A stretch of 64,000 nt of DNA from Ananas comosus (taxonomy: Eukaryota; Streptophyta; Magnoliopsida; Poales; Bromeliaceae). The stretch spans positions 6,382,975-6,446,974 of the forward strand of contig NC_033623.1 in assembly GCF_001540865.1 (NCBI RefSeq), read 5' to 3'. Made by a program: the position numbers and the translations under genes. The notes beneath the pieces are model-generated. The model worked only from the letters and a program-made list of their open reading frames with translations. It was not told the origin of the DNA and did not search any database. Below are positions 21,754 to 33,144 of the stretch, piece after piece (position 1 is the first letter of the stretch; every line of letters begins with the position of its first letter).

Positions 21754-24459
21754 TGTAACACACTGGGCCTTTGCAAATTGCGAGGTTCGAGTGATAGGTT
21801 GTGTTTCGAGCTTTTTCACACTTGGTGGAGGGTCGTAGAATGTTTCCGACCTAAAAGTTCGAAAACCTGCGTTCTGGATGAGTCTTGAGAGTTTTTACTC
21901 TCGGGGATCGGTCCCTGAAAGGAGAGACCGGTCCCCCAGTGAGCAGTGCTGCGCAGCCGGCGAGGCAACCGATCCCTGGCGGGCGAGACCAGTCCCCGAG
22001 CGCGTCTTTGCAGTGAGAGACCGGTCCCGCGCAAGGAGAGACCGGTTCCCGAACGTTGGTTTTTCGGGTTCGCAGCGAGAGACCGGTCCCTTGTAGGGAG
22101 AGACCGGTCCTTCTGGGCGAAAATTGCCCAGACCGGGCTGTTGCAATATTGGATTTTTGAGGGGCCTCTTGGGATTTTGTTACACTAGATGGCTTATATG
22201 GTCACACCACCCTCTCCCCTTCTCATTTCTCTCCTCACACTCTGCCCACACCTTTGTTAGAGAGAGAAGAAGGAGAAGAAGAAGAAGAAGGAGAAGAAGA
22301 GGAGGAGGATCTAGCTTGGACTTGGAGCATTTCTTTGCCTCTCTTCCTCTCCCCACCTTGTTGGTGCTTGAAGGCTTGGACTTGGAGCTTGCAAAGGAGG
22401 AGATCTTCACCCTTGGAGCTTGGATTGGAGCTTCTAAGGAGGTTTGTTGCTCTTTTCCTTCTTCTAGACCTTGATTTGAGGATTTTTAGTAAATGGAACC
22501 CTAGAATGGAATTTTAGGGTTTATTTTGGGTATTTTGGATCTAGGGATTTTGAGGCTAGATTTCTCGGATTAGAACCCTCCTTTGGGTTAAATTGGAAGG
22601 ATCCTAGCCTTCTTTTGGAGCTTGAGAGAGAATTTCTACTCCCTAGGTGAGTTTTTGCCCTTTTTGTAAGATTGTTAATGTTTGAGCCTAGAATTGCGCG
22701 TAATGCTTGTGTATCTCTTCGCTTATCACTTTTAGGGTATTTTGAGACTCGTGGACAACTTCTTTCGGCGAAACGAAGGACACCGTGACGGTTCGGTGGG
22801 TTTGACCTAGCCTGGCACATGAGAAGTTCTCATATCCCCTGTTTTATGCTTGTAGAGTAAAATTTCATGCATTTCTATGATAAATGTATTTATTGTGAAT
22901 TTTAGGATGCTTAACATGCCTATATTATGTGTAAGAAATTTCGGGCCCCTATATAATAGAGGGCTACCTTGTGGGGTTTATACATGATTGGCATCCTATT
23001 GGGACTCGGAATCATACTTTCCATTGTAACAATAAGCATTATCTTCATGCATTTTGAGCTATTCCTATTTGCGACATAGAGGATATTAGTGAGCCATAAA
23101 GAGGCATATGACAAGATTGACATGTGGGATTGCGAGCTAATGTCATAAAGCGGCATTGAGCTCGGGTTGTGGGTGAGCCTAGTGGATAGGGCCATTGAGG
23201 GATTTAGAATTGGAACATGTTTGTACATCGAAACGTCTAAGTGTCATAAAGGGACACTAGACTTAGTGAATAATAGGAGCTTCACATTGTGACTTAGAAC
23301 TAGATCCTGGAGATGCTAGTGATTATTACCATGTTAAAGACATGAGGATTGGGTACTTGAGACGTTGACTACGCTTGCTTGCTATTTGTGCTCATTTGCA
23401 CATGCTTGTGAGGGTCGCTCCCTACAAGCCGGCACTCCGGAGTTAGCCTACGCGACTTATGTTCGCTCGTGCGGTATTGAGAAGCCTACGGGGTCGAGTG
23501 GGACAGACACATTCCAAGAGTAGGGATGTTGGGCTACCACAGGCACTTAGGCGGCACAAGCTGGACTACCTTTGGTAGGTCCTTAATTGGAAATGGAAAT
23601 CGACATAGTGTTGAGAATGAATAATCACTACTAGATAGGCTTAGTAGTTGGATTACTTGACATGCTCATGACATAGCATTGGGATATATATAGTATACTT
23701 GCTTGTTTCATTCATTGCATCATAGTATACTGGGTTGCTTTGATAGAGCGTACTCCTTATACATTGACCTATTGCATCGTGACGGTTACTTGTTCATTAT
23801 GTTAAGGCATATTAGTATGCATTGGACATATCATCTTATGATAGCGTAGATGTATATCACCATGACATCAAGCTTACTTGAGACATAGTAGTATAGCATT
23901 TCATTTATACTTTCTTTCAGCAGTTTTTATACTCGCTCTTTATTGTTTATTATTATTATTGTCGTTACTTACCCTTTTCTTTTGGGGCCTAGTGGTGCAT
24001 TGAGCTGAGGTCAGTAATTGCCCACTGGGAACTATAAATTATAGTTCTCACGCCCTCTGTTTTATGTTTCCTTTCAGAGCCTTCCACACCGGGAGAGGCT
24101 AGGGACCGCGGGAAGGGAGTTGCTTCGAGCTAGCTTCCTTCGAGGACGATTTGATAGGTGGTCTACCTCTCGTTACTTTATTTTGTGTGAGGTCGAGAGT
24201 TGTACCCGTTTATGTATAGAGACCCCTATTTTTGTACTAGAGACAGATATTGTACTACTTTATGTATTACTTTTACTGTTTTAGTTATGTTTCCTTCACT
24301 CTGGTTATTGATGATAGAACTTTACTTGCTCTGATATCTCTGGTTATAGGTTATTCTTGCTTTTACTTCCGCTTTTATTGTAGACGCTTTGTATGTGTAG
24401 ACATATGGCGGGTCTGGGCACGCCACCAGGAGGGCCTCCGCCGGTCCCGGGGCGTGACA
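21754..24459 (+). mobile_element. soloC: gypsy solo LTR inside GYP2 pol
   Basis: TGTAACACACTGGG at 21754 to GGGGCGTGACA at 24459 (2706 bp); TSD GATTA exact (21749-21753, 24460-24464). It contains an ACCGGT array (about 21900-22125) with several decayed cores, CTTATATGG at 22193, an (AGAAGG)n purine tract, a donor-like AG|GTGAGT at 22647, the CCGGAG box at 23420-23447, the hairpin at 24026-24050 and a CAG ending at 24077. It is the innermost element of the nest. Confidence 0.93.
24026..24050 (+). other. Conserved LTR hairpin (soloC)
   Basis: TGGGAACTATA, loop AAT, TATAGTTCTCA. The loop-closing pair is A-U where the GYP1, GYP2 and soloA copies have U-A, a compensated change. It lies 27 nt before the acceptor-like CAG. 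Confidence 0.7.
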
Positions 24460-24464
24460 GATTA

Positions 24465-26094
24465 CGACTTGACTATTCTTTACCACTCGGGCAAGGCTAA
24501 CGTGGTGGCGGATGCGCTAAGTAGGAAATCAACTGAAAACTTAGCGATGCATGTTGTTACTCAACCGCAGTTGATCGAGCAAATGAAGTGGTTGGAGTTG
24601 GAGGTGGTGACTCCTAACACACCTTTGAGATTGATGACCTTGGTTGTGCAACCTATACTCTTGAATAAAATAAAAAAGAAGCAACCTTCCGATATGGAGT
24701 TACAAAAGATTAATGGTAAAATGGTTAATGGTTGCACCGGCGACTTCCTTGTAGATGATCAAGGACTGATGCGTTTCTGTGGACGAATTTGTGTACCGGC
24801 GGATTCGAAAATTAAAGAGGATATTCTTCAATAAGCGCACCGAGCGCCCTATGCTATACATCCGGGAGGCACCAAGATGTACAAGGACTTAAAGTTGCTT
24901 TATTGGTGGCTCGGGATGAAAAAGGACGTTCGCGAGTTTGTAGCTCGTTGTCTAATTTGCCAACAAGTAAAGGCTGAACATCGATTACCCGCGGAAAAAC
25001 TTTAGAGTTTGCCTATTCCCGTGTGGAAGTGGGAGAAGATCACCATGGATTTTATGACAGGATTGCCTAGCTCTCAGGCCGGGTATGATGCTATATGGGT
25101 GATCGTGGATAGGTTGACAAAGTCGGCGCACTTCATACCTATTCATACTACTTGGACCAGAGAGAAGCTCGCGCAAGTGTACCTTGATGAGATTGTACGG
25201 CTTCATGGAGTGCCTACATCGATAGTATCTGATCGGGACACTCGGTTTGTGTCTCATTTTTGGAGGAGTCTGTAGGACGCATTGGGCACCCAACTGGACT
25301 TCAGCACGGCTTTCCACCCTCAGAGTGACGGACAGTCGGAGCGCACCATTCAGACTTTAGAGAATATGCTCCGAGCTTGTGTGATAGACTTCTAGGGAGG
25401 ATGGTCGCAACATCTACCGATGGCGGAATTTGCTTATAACAACAGTTATCAAGCAGGCATCAAGATGGCGCCATTTGAAACACTTTATGGACGGAAGTGT
25501 AGATCGCCACTTCATTGGAGTGAAGTTGGCGAGAGATTGGCATTAGGCCCTGACGTGCTCCAGGAAGTTGAGGACAAGGTTCAAATTGCTCGGGAGCGAC
25601 TTTTGACGGCACAGAGTAGACAAAGGAGCTACGCCGACTGACGACGGCGAGACTTGGAGTTCCAAGTAGGAGACCATGTTTTCTTGAAGGTCTCGCCGAC
25701 TAGAAGGATCAAGAGATTTAGGATTCGGGATAAGTTGAGCCCCCGTTTCATTGGACCGTATGAGATCTTGGAACGGGTAGGTCCGGTAGCGTATCGACTT
25801 GCTCTACCACCGAACCTATCTGGCGTGCACAATGTCTTTCATGTATCGGTTCTTCGGAAGTATGTCTTCGACCCGACTCATGTGTTGGATGCTACACCTG
25901 TGGAGTTGCGGGACAATTTGAACTTCGAGGAGCAACCCGTGAAGATTTTGGCTCGCGAGGTGTGGAAACTGCGGAATCGGGATATTCCGTACGTGAAGGT
26001 GCTTTGGAGCAACCACGGGGAGCGGGAGGCCACGTGGGAGCTAGAGAGCGCGCTGCAGGAGCGCTATCCCCATCTTTTTCAGATTGAGCCTTGA
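24465..26094 (+). pseudogene. pol: GYP2 RNase H end, integrase and chromodomain
   Basis: Resumes after soloC with the tether [15 protein letters not shown]. Then come the integrase zinc finger (CLICQQVK), the DDE core ([44 protein letters not shown]), FIGPYEILERVG and a chromodomain-like tail (IPYVKVLWSNHGEREATWE), ending at the TGA at 26092-26094. Stops at about 24832, 25003, 25273, 25394 and 25639 are mostly single-base changes (CAG to TAG or similar). The domain order is complete. Confidence 0.88.
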
Positions 26095-26131
26095 GGTATG
26101 TGGTTGTTTTGAGTTTCGCGGATGAAACTCC

Positions 26132-26148
26132 TTTTTAGGAGGGGTGAA
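26132..26148 (+). other. GYP2 polypurine tract
   Basis: TTTTTAGGAGGGGTGAA immediately before the 3' LTR start TGTAACAC. Confidence 0.8.
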
Positions 26149-28677
26149 TGTAACACACTAGACCTTTGCAAATTGCGAGGTTCGAGTGTTTGATGTGTAC
26201 TCCGAACTTTTTCACACTTGGTGGAAGGCCGTAGATGGTATTACGGCCTAAAAGCTCGATCTCTAGAGTTTTGGCATGTCCTGAGAGTTTTCACTCTCGG
26301 GGACTGGTCCCTGATGTGAGAGACCAGTCCCCTCAGCTCAGTGTTGCGGCAGCTGGCGAGGCAACCGGTCCCTGGCAGGCGAGACCGGTCCCCGAGCGCA
26401 TCTGTGCGGGGAGAGACCGGTCCTGTGCGGGGAGAGACCGGTTCCCGAACGTTGGATTTTCGGGATAGGCTGAGAGACCGGTCCCAAGTCGGGGAGACCG
26501 GTCCCTCTGGGCGTAAACTGCCCAGACCGGGCTGATGTGAATTTGAGTTTTTGAGGGGCTTTTCTGGATTTTGTTGCACTAAATGGTCTATATGGCCCTT
26601 TCACTCTCTTCTCTCCTCATTTCTCCCCTTCACACCCATTCTAGAGAGAGAAGAAGAGAGGGAGAAAGAGAGGAAGAAGAAGGAGAAGGAGAGGTTCTTG
26701 CTTGGAGGCCTTGGAGCACCATCTTCTTCCTCATTTCTCACCTTTTGGAGGCTTGGAGCTTGCCTTTGGAGCTTGGTGGTGGACCAATCTTCAACCTAGG
26801 AGGATTTTGGACTTAGTTTGGAGCTTCCTAAAGGTATATGACTACTTCTTCTCCTCTAGATCCTAGTTTTGGAGCTTTTTGGTTGAAGAAACCCTAGATT
26901 GGGATTCTAGGGTTAGATTTGGGGCTTTTTGGATTTGAGGGCTTTGAAACCTAATTGATGGGTTTGGAACCTTTAATTAGGTTGGATTTGAAGCACTCTA
27001 ACTCCCATTTGGAGCTTGAGAGGAAATTTCTTCACCTAGGTGAGTTTTTCTCCACCCTAGCCTATATTGCTTATTGATTGAGCTTAGGGTTGATCGTAAG
27101 ATTTGTTTGACCCTTGTTCCTACATCTTTAGGGTGCTATGAGACTAGTCGACACCTTCGTCGGGGCTTACGAAGGGTTTTGGCATCATCGGTGGGTTTGG
27201 CTTCATGAACACAGGGCAAAATGGCCCCTAAGTTTTCTATACTTGTCGTAAAGTATTTTTGAATGCAAATCCATACTAAATATGAATTATGTGAATTTTA
27301 GAACACTTGAAATGCATGCCTTATGTATTCATGAAATTGCACTCTATATAGTAGAGTTATATGTGTAGACTGCATGTATTGTGAAAGGTGGATAGCTTTG
27401 TAAGTTGAGAACATGTCTCCTATGTTTGAAATGAGTAGAATTATGTATTCATGAATATAGATACCATGGTTGGACTCATTGAACAATAGTGTCATGAAGA
27501 GGCACTTGAAACTAGTAAACTATGAGAATGCAACATAGAGACATAGTGATAGGCCATTGGACATCGACTATATTCCATGTTAGAGACATGACGACATAGT
27601 GATAGGCCTTTGTGACATTCGATACTTTCCATGTTCATAGACATGAGGACTTGAGACTTGAGACAGACTTATACGCATGCTTGCCATTGTGCTCATTCGC
27701 ACATGCTTGTGAGGGTCGCTCCCTACAAGCCGGCACTCCGGAGTTGGCCATCGCGATACGTTCGCCGTGCGGGATTGGGCGCCGAAGTGGATTGCTGTGG
27801 GAAAGGCTCATCCCTAGGGTGGGGATGTTGACTACCACGGGGCCATTAGGCACGGTAAAGCCAGACAGCCTTCGGGTGGGTCTTATGCCAGACAGCCTTC
27901 GGGTGGGTCTTATCAAAGTTGAACTGTAAACAATTAAAGTGACAAGTGACATTGACTAGAATAGTAAACAATGACATCTTTACTACCTACATTGTGGACA
28001 TTGGATTAGTTGCGTATTTATGCATTTGCATGTTGGATACTCTTGTGCACATACTTGTAGTAACTGCCTTCTTACTTATGCAAATCATGCTAAGTAGAGA
28101 TATCATGGTTGAATAGTATTCATATTTATTTCCTAGTTGTTCTTATCGCTTTGGCTTATACTTGTACACTGACCCACTTTTGTAGTTTTGGGCCTAGTGG
28201 CGCATTTCACTGAAGTCAGTAATTGCCCACTGAGAGCTATTATTTAATAGTTCTCACGCCCATATTCCTATGTTTTCTTTTCAGAGCCTTCGGCACCGGC
28301 GCAGGCACGGGATCGCGGCAAGGGTGTCGCGTAGATAGCTCGGGAGAGAGTCCGTTTTGCGATAGGTGGTTGCTCCTTTTGTTTGTGTTAGAGAGAGGGA
28401 GAGTTTTGGCACCATGTATAGAGAAACCACCTTATATTCAGATTAGTACTTGCTTTGGGACTTCTTTTGTATTATCTTATGTTTTACCTAGCGGATTATC
28501 AGTTTTATGATCTTCTTCTTGTTGTAGCACTTCGTAGTATTTTGCTTTGATACACTTAGATGCTTTCCCCTTTATTGCTTTATTTACCGCTTTATTTTAG
28601 ATGCCTTGTATGTTTTAGACGTACGGCGGGTCTGGACACGCGCCGGGCGGGCTTCCGCTGGGTCCCGGGGCGTGACA
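26149..28677 (+). repeat. GYP2 3' LTR (2529 bp)
   Basis: TGTAACACAC...GGGGCGTGACA, the same length as the 5' LTR and closely matching it base for base in the stretches compared. Its terminus is the intact TGACA form. The (CTTCGGGTGGG)-containing repeat near 27870-27910 is in slightly different form from the 5' LTR. Confidence 0.92.
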
Positions 28678-28682
28678 GTAAT

Positions 28683-31250
28683 ACACTGAACTTTTGCAAA
28701 TTGCGAAGTTCGAGTGTGAGGAATGATATGTGGATCTATCCTACATATTTTAAAAGACTTGGACAAGTTTTTGGACAAGTTGGAGAGTAATTGGATGGCT
28801 AAAAGCAAGAAAATGCATTGATTTGGCGAAATCAGCATTTTTCTGCTTGCTGTACCGGTACAGCCATTACCTTGTACCGGTACAGACTGGCAGAAACGTG
28901 GCAGCAAGGGTCTTTTGGTCATTTCACATCTTGATCCCTATCTACTTGACCGAGCACGACTCCAGGAGCTTAGGGAAGGTTGCTGGAGCTCAGGGCAAGC
29001 CTCTTTTATCTTCTCCACTTTCCTCTCTAGGGTTTCTCTCTCTACGAGTAAAATTCGCCGTTTCGCGCCGATTTCACGCCGTGCTCGATTCTCGCTCGTT
29101 GGAAGATTCAAAGGAAGCTTTTAAATCGTGGGAAGGAGGATTTCTGTTGAGTTTTCTGTGATTTTATCACAGGGGAAAGCCAAATTTCAGCTTTAGAAAG
29201 GTATTTAGCTCAAATTCTTCCTAGTTTGTGTACTAATGTCGGATTTTGAGCCGTTTCGCTTTTGTTGCTTCAGCTGAGTTGGAGTAGGATCCCAGCAGCT
29301 AGATAGGAGATATCCAGCTGTAATTTACCCACTTTAATCCAGCGAAATGTTGCCTTAAGGCTGGTTAAAGGTAAATTATGATTTATTAAGTTATTTCGGA
29401 ACTATACGCGATTTAATCGAGTAACTTGACGCTGTTTGAGATTACTTTTTCGCAGCAGGTTTCTGAATTTAATTGAGCTTATTTGGTGACCTTGGGGACT
29501 GGTTTAGAAGTTGTTTTAACCTGAGGTAAGCAGGAATTTCAGTTCTAAAACTGATTTAGTAAGAATTCGACTATAATAGCTTATATTTGAGCGTTTTGAT
29601 GCCGTTTTGGAAATTGTTCGCAGCCGGCTTGCGACGGACCTTCGGATTATCTCCGGCTGATACATGAGGGATTTTGGAGGCTTAACTTGAGGTATTAAGC
29701 TGACCCAAAATAGGGATTTACGTTACTACTTTGTATTAAGTGCACAAGTACCGAAATTGGACATTTCGAATGTATGTTTGATACAGTTTTGGTGCATTAT
29801 TTTCAGCAGGGCTGAGGCTTAATTGAGCTTAATTTCGGGACTCTTGTGGACTGATTTGAGCCTAGTAATAGGTGGGTTTGACCTAACCAGAGCAAGTGAA
29901 GCTCCCCTATGTTCTATATGTTACTATAGAATTGGTGTGGTTGTGTGCTTTTGTGATTGATATAGGACTTGAGACTAGTCACTATACTATAGTGTCGATA
30001 CATAATTGAATTGAAATCTCTATAAGTAGAGAACATTCATGCATACAAGTCTTTATGTTTATATTGAATTCAGTTGAATGACATTCTTATGACTTTATTG
30101 ATTATAAAATATCGAACAATGACCATGATAGTGGAAAAGTTTCTAATGCCATACGTAAATTAGCATTATTCTTACATGTTTATTAATCTAGTGGATACTA
30201 GCTATTGTCAATATTCGTTATATTGAAATTCCGATCAAAGGATCGAGAGTGAGAACATTACAAGTTAAATCATAAGGATTAAGACATATTGGGCTATGGA
30301 CTTTGCTTGCTTGCCATCGTGCTCATTCGCACACGCTTGTGAGGGTAGCTCCCTACAAGCCGGCACTCCGGAATTGGCCTACGCGACAGTTGCTAGCCCG
30401 TGCGGGATTGGGTGCCGAAGTGGATTGCCGTGGGGAGTGTATACTACCACGGGGCCATTAGGCGCAGCGCAAGCTGGACTACCTTGGGTAGGTCCTTATG
30501 AATGAAATGAAAGTACTAAATGACAAAGGACAGTAATGAATGCTCATCAATTATAGTGTACAGCATTTACTTACACATCCATATTTATGTTCATGTTTAT
30601 AGTAGTTGCTATGCTTCTATTATTTAGTTGAGTCATTACTGCAGAAATCATGATTACATGTTGATTACATGCCTATTGCCTGTTAACATTGCATATATAT
30701 ATATATATCATGCAATTATCGCTTTTACTTTTATTTAGTACATCATGAGCCTAGTGGTGTAATTCGCCGAGGCTGGCGGCTTACCCACTAGGAACTATTG
30801 TTAATAGTTCTCACGCCCTTTTATAGTTGTTTTTTTTCAGAGCCATCTACAGGAGAGGCTAGGGATCGTGGCAAGGGAGTTGCGTCTAGCTAGACATTAC
30901 TAGGAGCTTACTAGTCGATCACCTTGCTACTCGGGCTACGGCCGAGAGTGATGTCCAGTGTATAGAGAGACTACCATTGTACAGATATTTTGTATAGCCT
31001 ATGATGTATATGAGTAGTGGATCCAGATGTTATAGTTTTGGTACTTTCATTTGTACTTATATTTTGAGTTGGACACTGTTGTTCTTTTGTTAATAGTCTT
31101 ATTGACTTATATATGCTCTGATATCAGGATAGGATTCTTCTATATTTTTCTCCTATCGACTTGCTTTCTTGTAGACGCCTTATATACTGTAGGTGTATGG
31201 CGGGTCTGTGCACGTACCGGATATGCTTTCGCTGGTACCCGGGCGTGACA
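28683..31250 (+). repeat. GYP1 3' LTR (main part after GYP2)
   Basis: Resumes at the GYP2 TSD GTAAT and runs to GGGCGTGACA at 31250. It lacks the fragD insertion seen in the 5' LTR, so it preserves the empty site near 29300. It carries the twin palindromes (28851-28884), the CCGGAG box (30351-30379) and the hairpin at 30789-30813. Confidence 0.9.
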
Positions 31251-32320
31251 GTGTTGGAGTTCGAAGCTGCACAAACAATTTTACAAACGTCGACTCACTG
31301 ATCCGTCCCAGACTATGCTCATAGGATGTACAACGCGTATCCACATCATAATGTCGCAGAATCCTCATGATGATCAATGGGAAAGACAACCGCTCATTCT
31401 GACCTAAAGTCTTAACATCCTTCACCATTCTCCGCCAAATCAGAAACAGAATGTTCATATTAATGTTCCTTGCCTTAACAATGTCCGGGCTCCCCAACAA
31501 TACATATAGAGTATGCGATCCCATCTCAAGATCTTCGTGTTCGCTAGGGGCAAAATGTTATAGCACACTACGAAGTTTAAGAACCTGTATTCCATTTTGA
31601 TATCTTTAGACATTACCATAAATCCATTTGATTCTGTACCCGGCATACAAATAGCATTCACAACACGCTTCCAATCCCGTAATGAGTCAAAACCGGCCTG
31701 CAAGTATTCAACTCCATCAGTACAAGCTTCCACCTCCAGTACAGATGCTATCGTATCGGGCGTGATAGTCAACTCTTAACCACGTACCGAAGTGGTGAAC
31801 ATGTACGGGCCGTCGTCAGATTCAATCAGATGTCTCGCTCGCATATAGAATTCTCGAATAAGCTCCAAACAATACCCCGTTTGCTCTAGAAAATTGCAAA
31901 TCTCATGTAAATTTCCATATTCAAATAGATCCTGAAACGCCGGAACACGCTCGATGATATCTGTGACTCCAACGTCACGCTCTTCAATGCATTGCCTCAA
32001 GGAGTACATAGAGCGACGACGTGAAGGAACATCCTGAACACTATGACGCGGAAATTCAGAGACTGGCTCTCTAATCTCGAAACCACCTGACTTCCTCCGA
32101 CCTCTAGTATCTGTCCCTTGATCTACGGCTTTTTCTTTTCCCTTTTCTGTGGCTTTGCCTTTTCCTTTTTCAGTAGTTTTTCCTTTTCCTTTTTCTTTGC
32201 CTTTTTCTTTATCCTTTTCAGTGGCTACGGGCGCTTTGCCCTTCTTTTTCGAAAGCACTTCAGGAGTAAGTGCCTCCCAGTGAGGCTCCTCAGAATCAGA
32301 TTCTTCGCCCGGAGCATACT
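31251..32320 (-). pseudogene. COP1 env-like ORF, N-terminal and central part
   Basis: On the minus strand there is a Lys/Glu/Gly-rich repeat segment (KGKGK and TEKGK repeats, about 32120-32230), an Arg/Ser patch, then a globular part containing LIWRRMVKD and FPLIIMRIL, ending at the GYP1 insertion. An in-frame stop lies near 31778 and a frameshift near 31545. The C-terminal end lies at 7269-7536. It is preceded upstream (32321) by fragF, so the start is lost. Position after pol fits the env-like ORF of SIRE-type copia; no signal peptide or membrane span is visible in what remains. Confidence 0.55.
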
Positions 32321-33144
32321 TGTAACATATCACATCCCTCGTGAATCGTGTCGAGTTCCATCGAAATGTGCGGAATGCGGAGTGGAACAAGTTGGTATGG
32401 GCTAGTAGTGTTTTGGAGCCTATATATAGTGCAAAGGGACCCAAGAAAGTGAAATTTCAAAATCTGGCTAAGTCCCAGATTTTGTGCTCTCGGGGACCGG
32501 TCCCTGAAGGAGAGACCGGTCCCCGTACACATAGCTTGCCAAGAATCCTGAGGCAACCGATCCCTGGCAGTGAGACCGGTCCCCGAGGAACCGGTCCCTG
32601 AAGGAGAGACCGGTCCCTCGCTGCGCAGCCAGCCTGAAAACCCGAAAATCGGCTAAGTCCTGGAAATCAGCCGTTCGGGAATCGGTCCCTGGTCGAGGAG
32701 ACCGGTCCCTGACTGCGAAAATTGCCCAGTAAGGGCTGATGCAAATATTGAGAGTTGAGGGGTCTTGTTGCTATTGTTGCAACATGATATATGGCCCATC
32801 CCTTCTCCTCTCTTCCACAGCCATTTTTCCCTCATCTCTTTCTCATTTTTCCCTTTCTCTCTCTAGAGATCATCCCCTGGAGCTTGGAGAACAAGGAGAA
32901 GAAGCAAGGAGAAGTGGGATTTGGAGGCTTTGGTGGATCTAAGAGCTCTCCTACAAGAAGGATCTTAGGAGAAGTTTGGGCCAAGGTGAGTTTAAGCAAG
33001 TAGGACTCTAGGGTTTGGATTTTAACCCTAAGATTTGGAGTTTTGAGGTTGTTTCAAGCTTTAGAAACCTTGTAGGCCTAAGAAACCATGAAATCCATGG
33101 TTGTCTTGTAGAGCTCTCATGGTGGATCACTAGGGCTCACGGTG
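32321..33144 (+). mobile_element. fragF: 5' part of a diverged gypsy LTR
   Basis: TGTAACATATCAC at 32321 looks like an LTR start. It is followed by an ACCGGT array (32492-32715), GATATATGG (32786), a C/T-rich then purine-rich leader, a donor-like AG|GTGAGT at 32986 and an AGGGTTT stretch. It stops abruptly at about 33144, where it joins gypsy RT coding sequence. It is clearly related to the LTR at 38134 but too diverged to be its partner. The left boundary is uncertain by tens of bases. Confidence 0.55.

Larger units (their letters stand above)
15756..28677 (+). mobile_element. GYP2: most complete gypsy chromovirus, inserted in GYP1 3' LTR
   Basis: TGTAACACAC at 15756 to GGGGCGTGACA at 28677 with exact TSD GTAAT (15751-15755 and 28678-28682). 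Both LTRs are 2529 bp and look nearly identical, so it is a younger insertion than GYP1. The internal region is 18285-26148 minus soloC (21754-24459). Stops are few compared with GYP1 and mostly single substitutions. It was probably competent for mobility not long ago. Confidence 0.92.
7537..31250 (+). mobile_element. GYP1: Ty3/gypsy chromovirus, inserted in the COP1 env-like gene
   Basis: Starts TGTAATACAC at 7537 and ends GGGCGTGACA at 31250, with flanks GTGTC (7532-7536) and GTGTT (31251-31255), a TSD with one change. The 5' LTR is 7537-10510. The PBS is at 10519, the internal region runs to 15749, and the 3' LTR is split by GYP2 into 15750-15755 and 28683-31250. The order gag-AP-RT-RH-INT-chromodomain is gypsy chromovirus, probably Tekay/Del (LTR size, iMet primer). 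Many stops and frameshifts make it an older copy than GYP2, which lies inside it. Confidence 0.9.

Noticed and set aside
22254..22517. Glu/Arg-rich frames in purine-rich LTR leaders (also about 16158, 26551, 44180)
   Set aside because: GAAGAAG low-complexity leader sequence of LTRs, not protein genes.
18623..26094. GYP2 as an intact autonomous element
   Set aside because: Several stops (for example 20858, 21626, 24832, 25003, 25273), a gag frameshift, a mutated PBS and the soloC insertion.
32118..32405. Phe/Ser-rich plus-strand frame
   Set aside because: Antisense shadow of the Lys/Gly/Glu repeat of the env-like ORF.
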